A DNA stretch of 64,000 nt from IMG/VR virus record IMGVR_UViG_3300044641_007803, positions 1 through 64,000 of that record, one strand, 5' to 3'. Every line of letters starts with the position of its first letter. The stretch's first letter is position 1. This DNA comes from a virus. The translations under genes were made by a program, and so were the position numbers. Positions 63,169-64,000 of this stretch are shown here, piece by piece. Below the pieces are notes generated by a model. The model was not told the DNA's origin and made no database searches. It saw nothing but the letters and a program-made list of their open reading frames with translations.

Positions 63169-63567
63169 TTACAATTCATTTTCTGCTCTCTCTAATTCAA
63201 CTATATCTTCTTCATTTCCAAACTCATCTGTTATTTGAACAAACTCTTCTTCTTCTTCTGCAAAGTCACAGAAATTATTCTCAAGTGCAGATCTGATCTC
63301 GTCAGTATTAATTCCTACACTAGTACATTCTAATCTATTGTCGTAGGAGATTTCAAACTCAGCATCATCTAAACATACTACATCACTTTGATTGTTTTCA
63401 ATCCAATCAATAGTTCGTTCAATTGCCTTCTCAATATCGTATGGAGTAATCTTTTTATTTGATCCTACTTCAATTGAATTGATTAAGAATAGTACATCAT
63501 CTTTTGAGAAGATAGAACTGATTGAACTTTGAACTTGAGCGATTGCGTTTTCTTTTGTAATTTTCAT
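63169..63567 (-). CDS. Acidic early protein, unknown function
   Basis: A 132-residue acidic protein: KITKENAIAQVQSSISSIFS, SKDDVLFLINSIEVGSNKKI, EKAIERTIDWIENNQSDVVC, then a Glu-rich C-terminal stretch (FAEEEEEFVQITDEFGNEED). The net charge is very negative; such proteins can mimic DNA, which is only a suggestion. It has a perfect early promoter (63598-63628). No family recognised. Confidence 0.6.
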   Translation of the reverse strand: MKITKENAIAQVQSSISSIFSKDDVLFLINSIEVGSNKKITPYDIEKAIERTIDWIENNQSDVVCLDDAEFEISYDNRLECTSVGINTDEIRSALENNFCDFAEEEEEFVQITDEFGNEEDIVELERAENEL

Positions 63568-63597
63568 AACGATTTGTTGTTTTAATTATTAATGATA

Positions 63598-63628
63598 TAA
63601 AGATAATGATTTAACTAATGTGATGCAA
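63598..63628 (-). promoter_or_regulatory. Early-type promoter TTG-N20-TATCTTTA
   Basis: The minus strand has TTG (63626-63628), 20 bases, TATCTTTA (63598-63605), 31 bases before the ATG at 63567. The ATG is preceded by the AATTAAAACA leader motif. Confidence 0.78.
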
Positions 63629-63635
63629 CTTTTTT

Positions 63636-63974
63636 CTATAAAAGTTTTGAATCAAATTGTTGTAGAAATTCTTTCTTGAAATCATCATTAACAACTTCGT
63701 CAAATTTCTTGTCGATCAACTTTTGTAAATCAACTCCAAATTCTAAATGAAATTCTCTCAACTTTTTCCACGCATCATAACCACTTACAGGCATATCCAT
63801 GTAAGTTGTAGTTTCTTGATCCATAAATTCAAAATCTCCAACAACTTCACCGGACTTACTATCTCGACTAACATACGCTTGTGCAAGTGCGTTTGTTTTA
63901 ACTTGTCCAACTTCAATTGGAAATTCAAAAGTAACCATCAACATTTTGTTTGTAATCGTAACTGAATTTTTCAT
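63636..63974 (-). CDS. Early protein, unknown function
   Basis: A 112-residue protein: KNSVTITNKMLMVTFEFPIE, VGQVKTNALAQAYVSRDSKS, MDMPVSGYDAWKKLREFHLE and a helical, Lys/Asp/Phe-rich C-terminus. Nothing recognised. It follows an AATTAAAACA leader like its neighbours; its promoter would lie at or just beyond the right edge of the window (expected -10 near 64000). Confidence 0.62.
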   Translation of the reverse strand: MKNSVTITNKMLMVTFEFPIEVGQVKTNALAQAYVSRDSKSGEVVGDFEFMDQETTTYMDMPVSGYDAWKKLREFHLEFGVDLQKLIDKKFDEVVNDDFKKEFLQQFDSKLL

Positions 63975-64000
63975 AGTTTGTTTTGTTTTAATTATTAATA

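Noticed and set aside
1-64000. tRNA genes, integrase, lysogeny control genes
   Set aside because: I saw no cloverleaf with a CCA-type end, no tyrosine or serine recombinase and no CI-like repressor; absence is judged by eye only.

Overview
The window is part of a large, AT-rich, T4-like contractile-tail phage (myovirus) genome. It carries recognisable T4-type head and tail proteins: large terminase, portal, gp21-type prohead protease, gp22-like scaffold, gp23-like capsid protein, gp13/14/15-like neck proteins, gp5/gp6/gp25-like baseplate proteins and a gp55-like late sigma factor. Every gene I support lies on the minus strand, so transcription runs from 64000 towards 1. The host is probably a Bacteroidota bacterium. 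Start codons follow A-rich leaders with almost no Shine-Dalgarno, early promoters have a TTG-N20-TATCTTTA form close to the Bacteroidota primary-sigma consensus, a tail protein carries a Fibrobacter/Bacteroidota FISUMP domain, and an encoded lipoprotein has acidic residues just after the lipobox Cys. No tRNA, integrase, CRISPR array or reverse transcriptase was seen.

Layout in transcription order. (1) 64000-57.8 kb: small early-type genes, each group behind its own TTG-N20-TATCTTTA promoter, including a lipoprotein, a T5orf172-type protein, an HD-domain protein and finally the gp55-like sigma factor. A 450-base gap at 61.87-62.32 kb holds a plus-strand promoter candidate. (2) 57.8-41.1 kb: baseplate and tail-fibre genes with ATTTAT-type late boxes, starting right after the sigma gene. 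(3) 41.1-22.2 kb: an island of small and medium genes, most of which begin with one of two kinds of short N-terminal leader that look like capsid-targeting sequences ending in prohead-protease sites. Cargo includes membrane proteins, a kinase-like minimal fold, a HAD phosphatase, two nucleotidyltransferases (one fused to an NMNAT-like and two HExxH domains), zinc proteins and a PD-(D/E)XK protein. A primase and a RecB-like nuclease with their own early promoter interrupt it. (4) 22.2-11.2 kb: terminase, portal, core proteins, protease, scaffold, capsid and PhoH. (5) 11.2-0 kb: neck and tail-completion proteins, then fibres (LamG-like, YadA-head-like and collagen-like).

How the parts appear to fit together: early genes use the host sigma factor; they include the phage late sigma factor, which would then read the ATTTAT late boxes ahead of structural and cargo genes. 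The protease at 15.9-16.5 kb would mature the capsid and could trim the leaders of the cargo proteins inside the head, so that they are delivered with the DNA. The cargo model is an inference from repeated leaders and context. Tail sheath, tube, tape measure, helicase and polymerase genes were not found and presumably lie outside the window.
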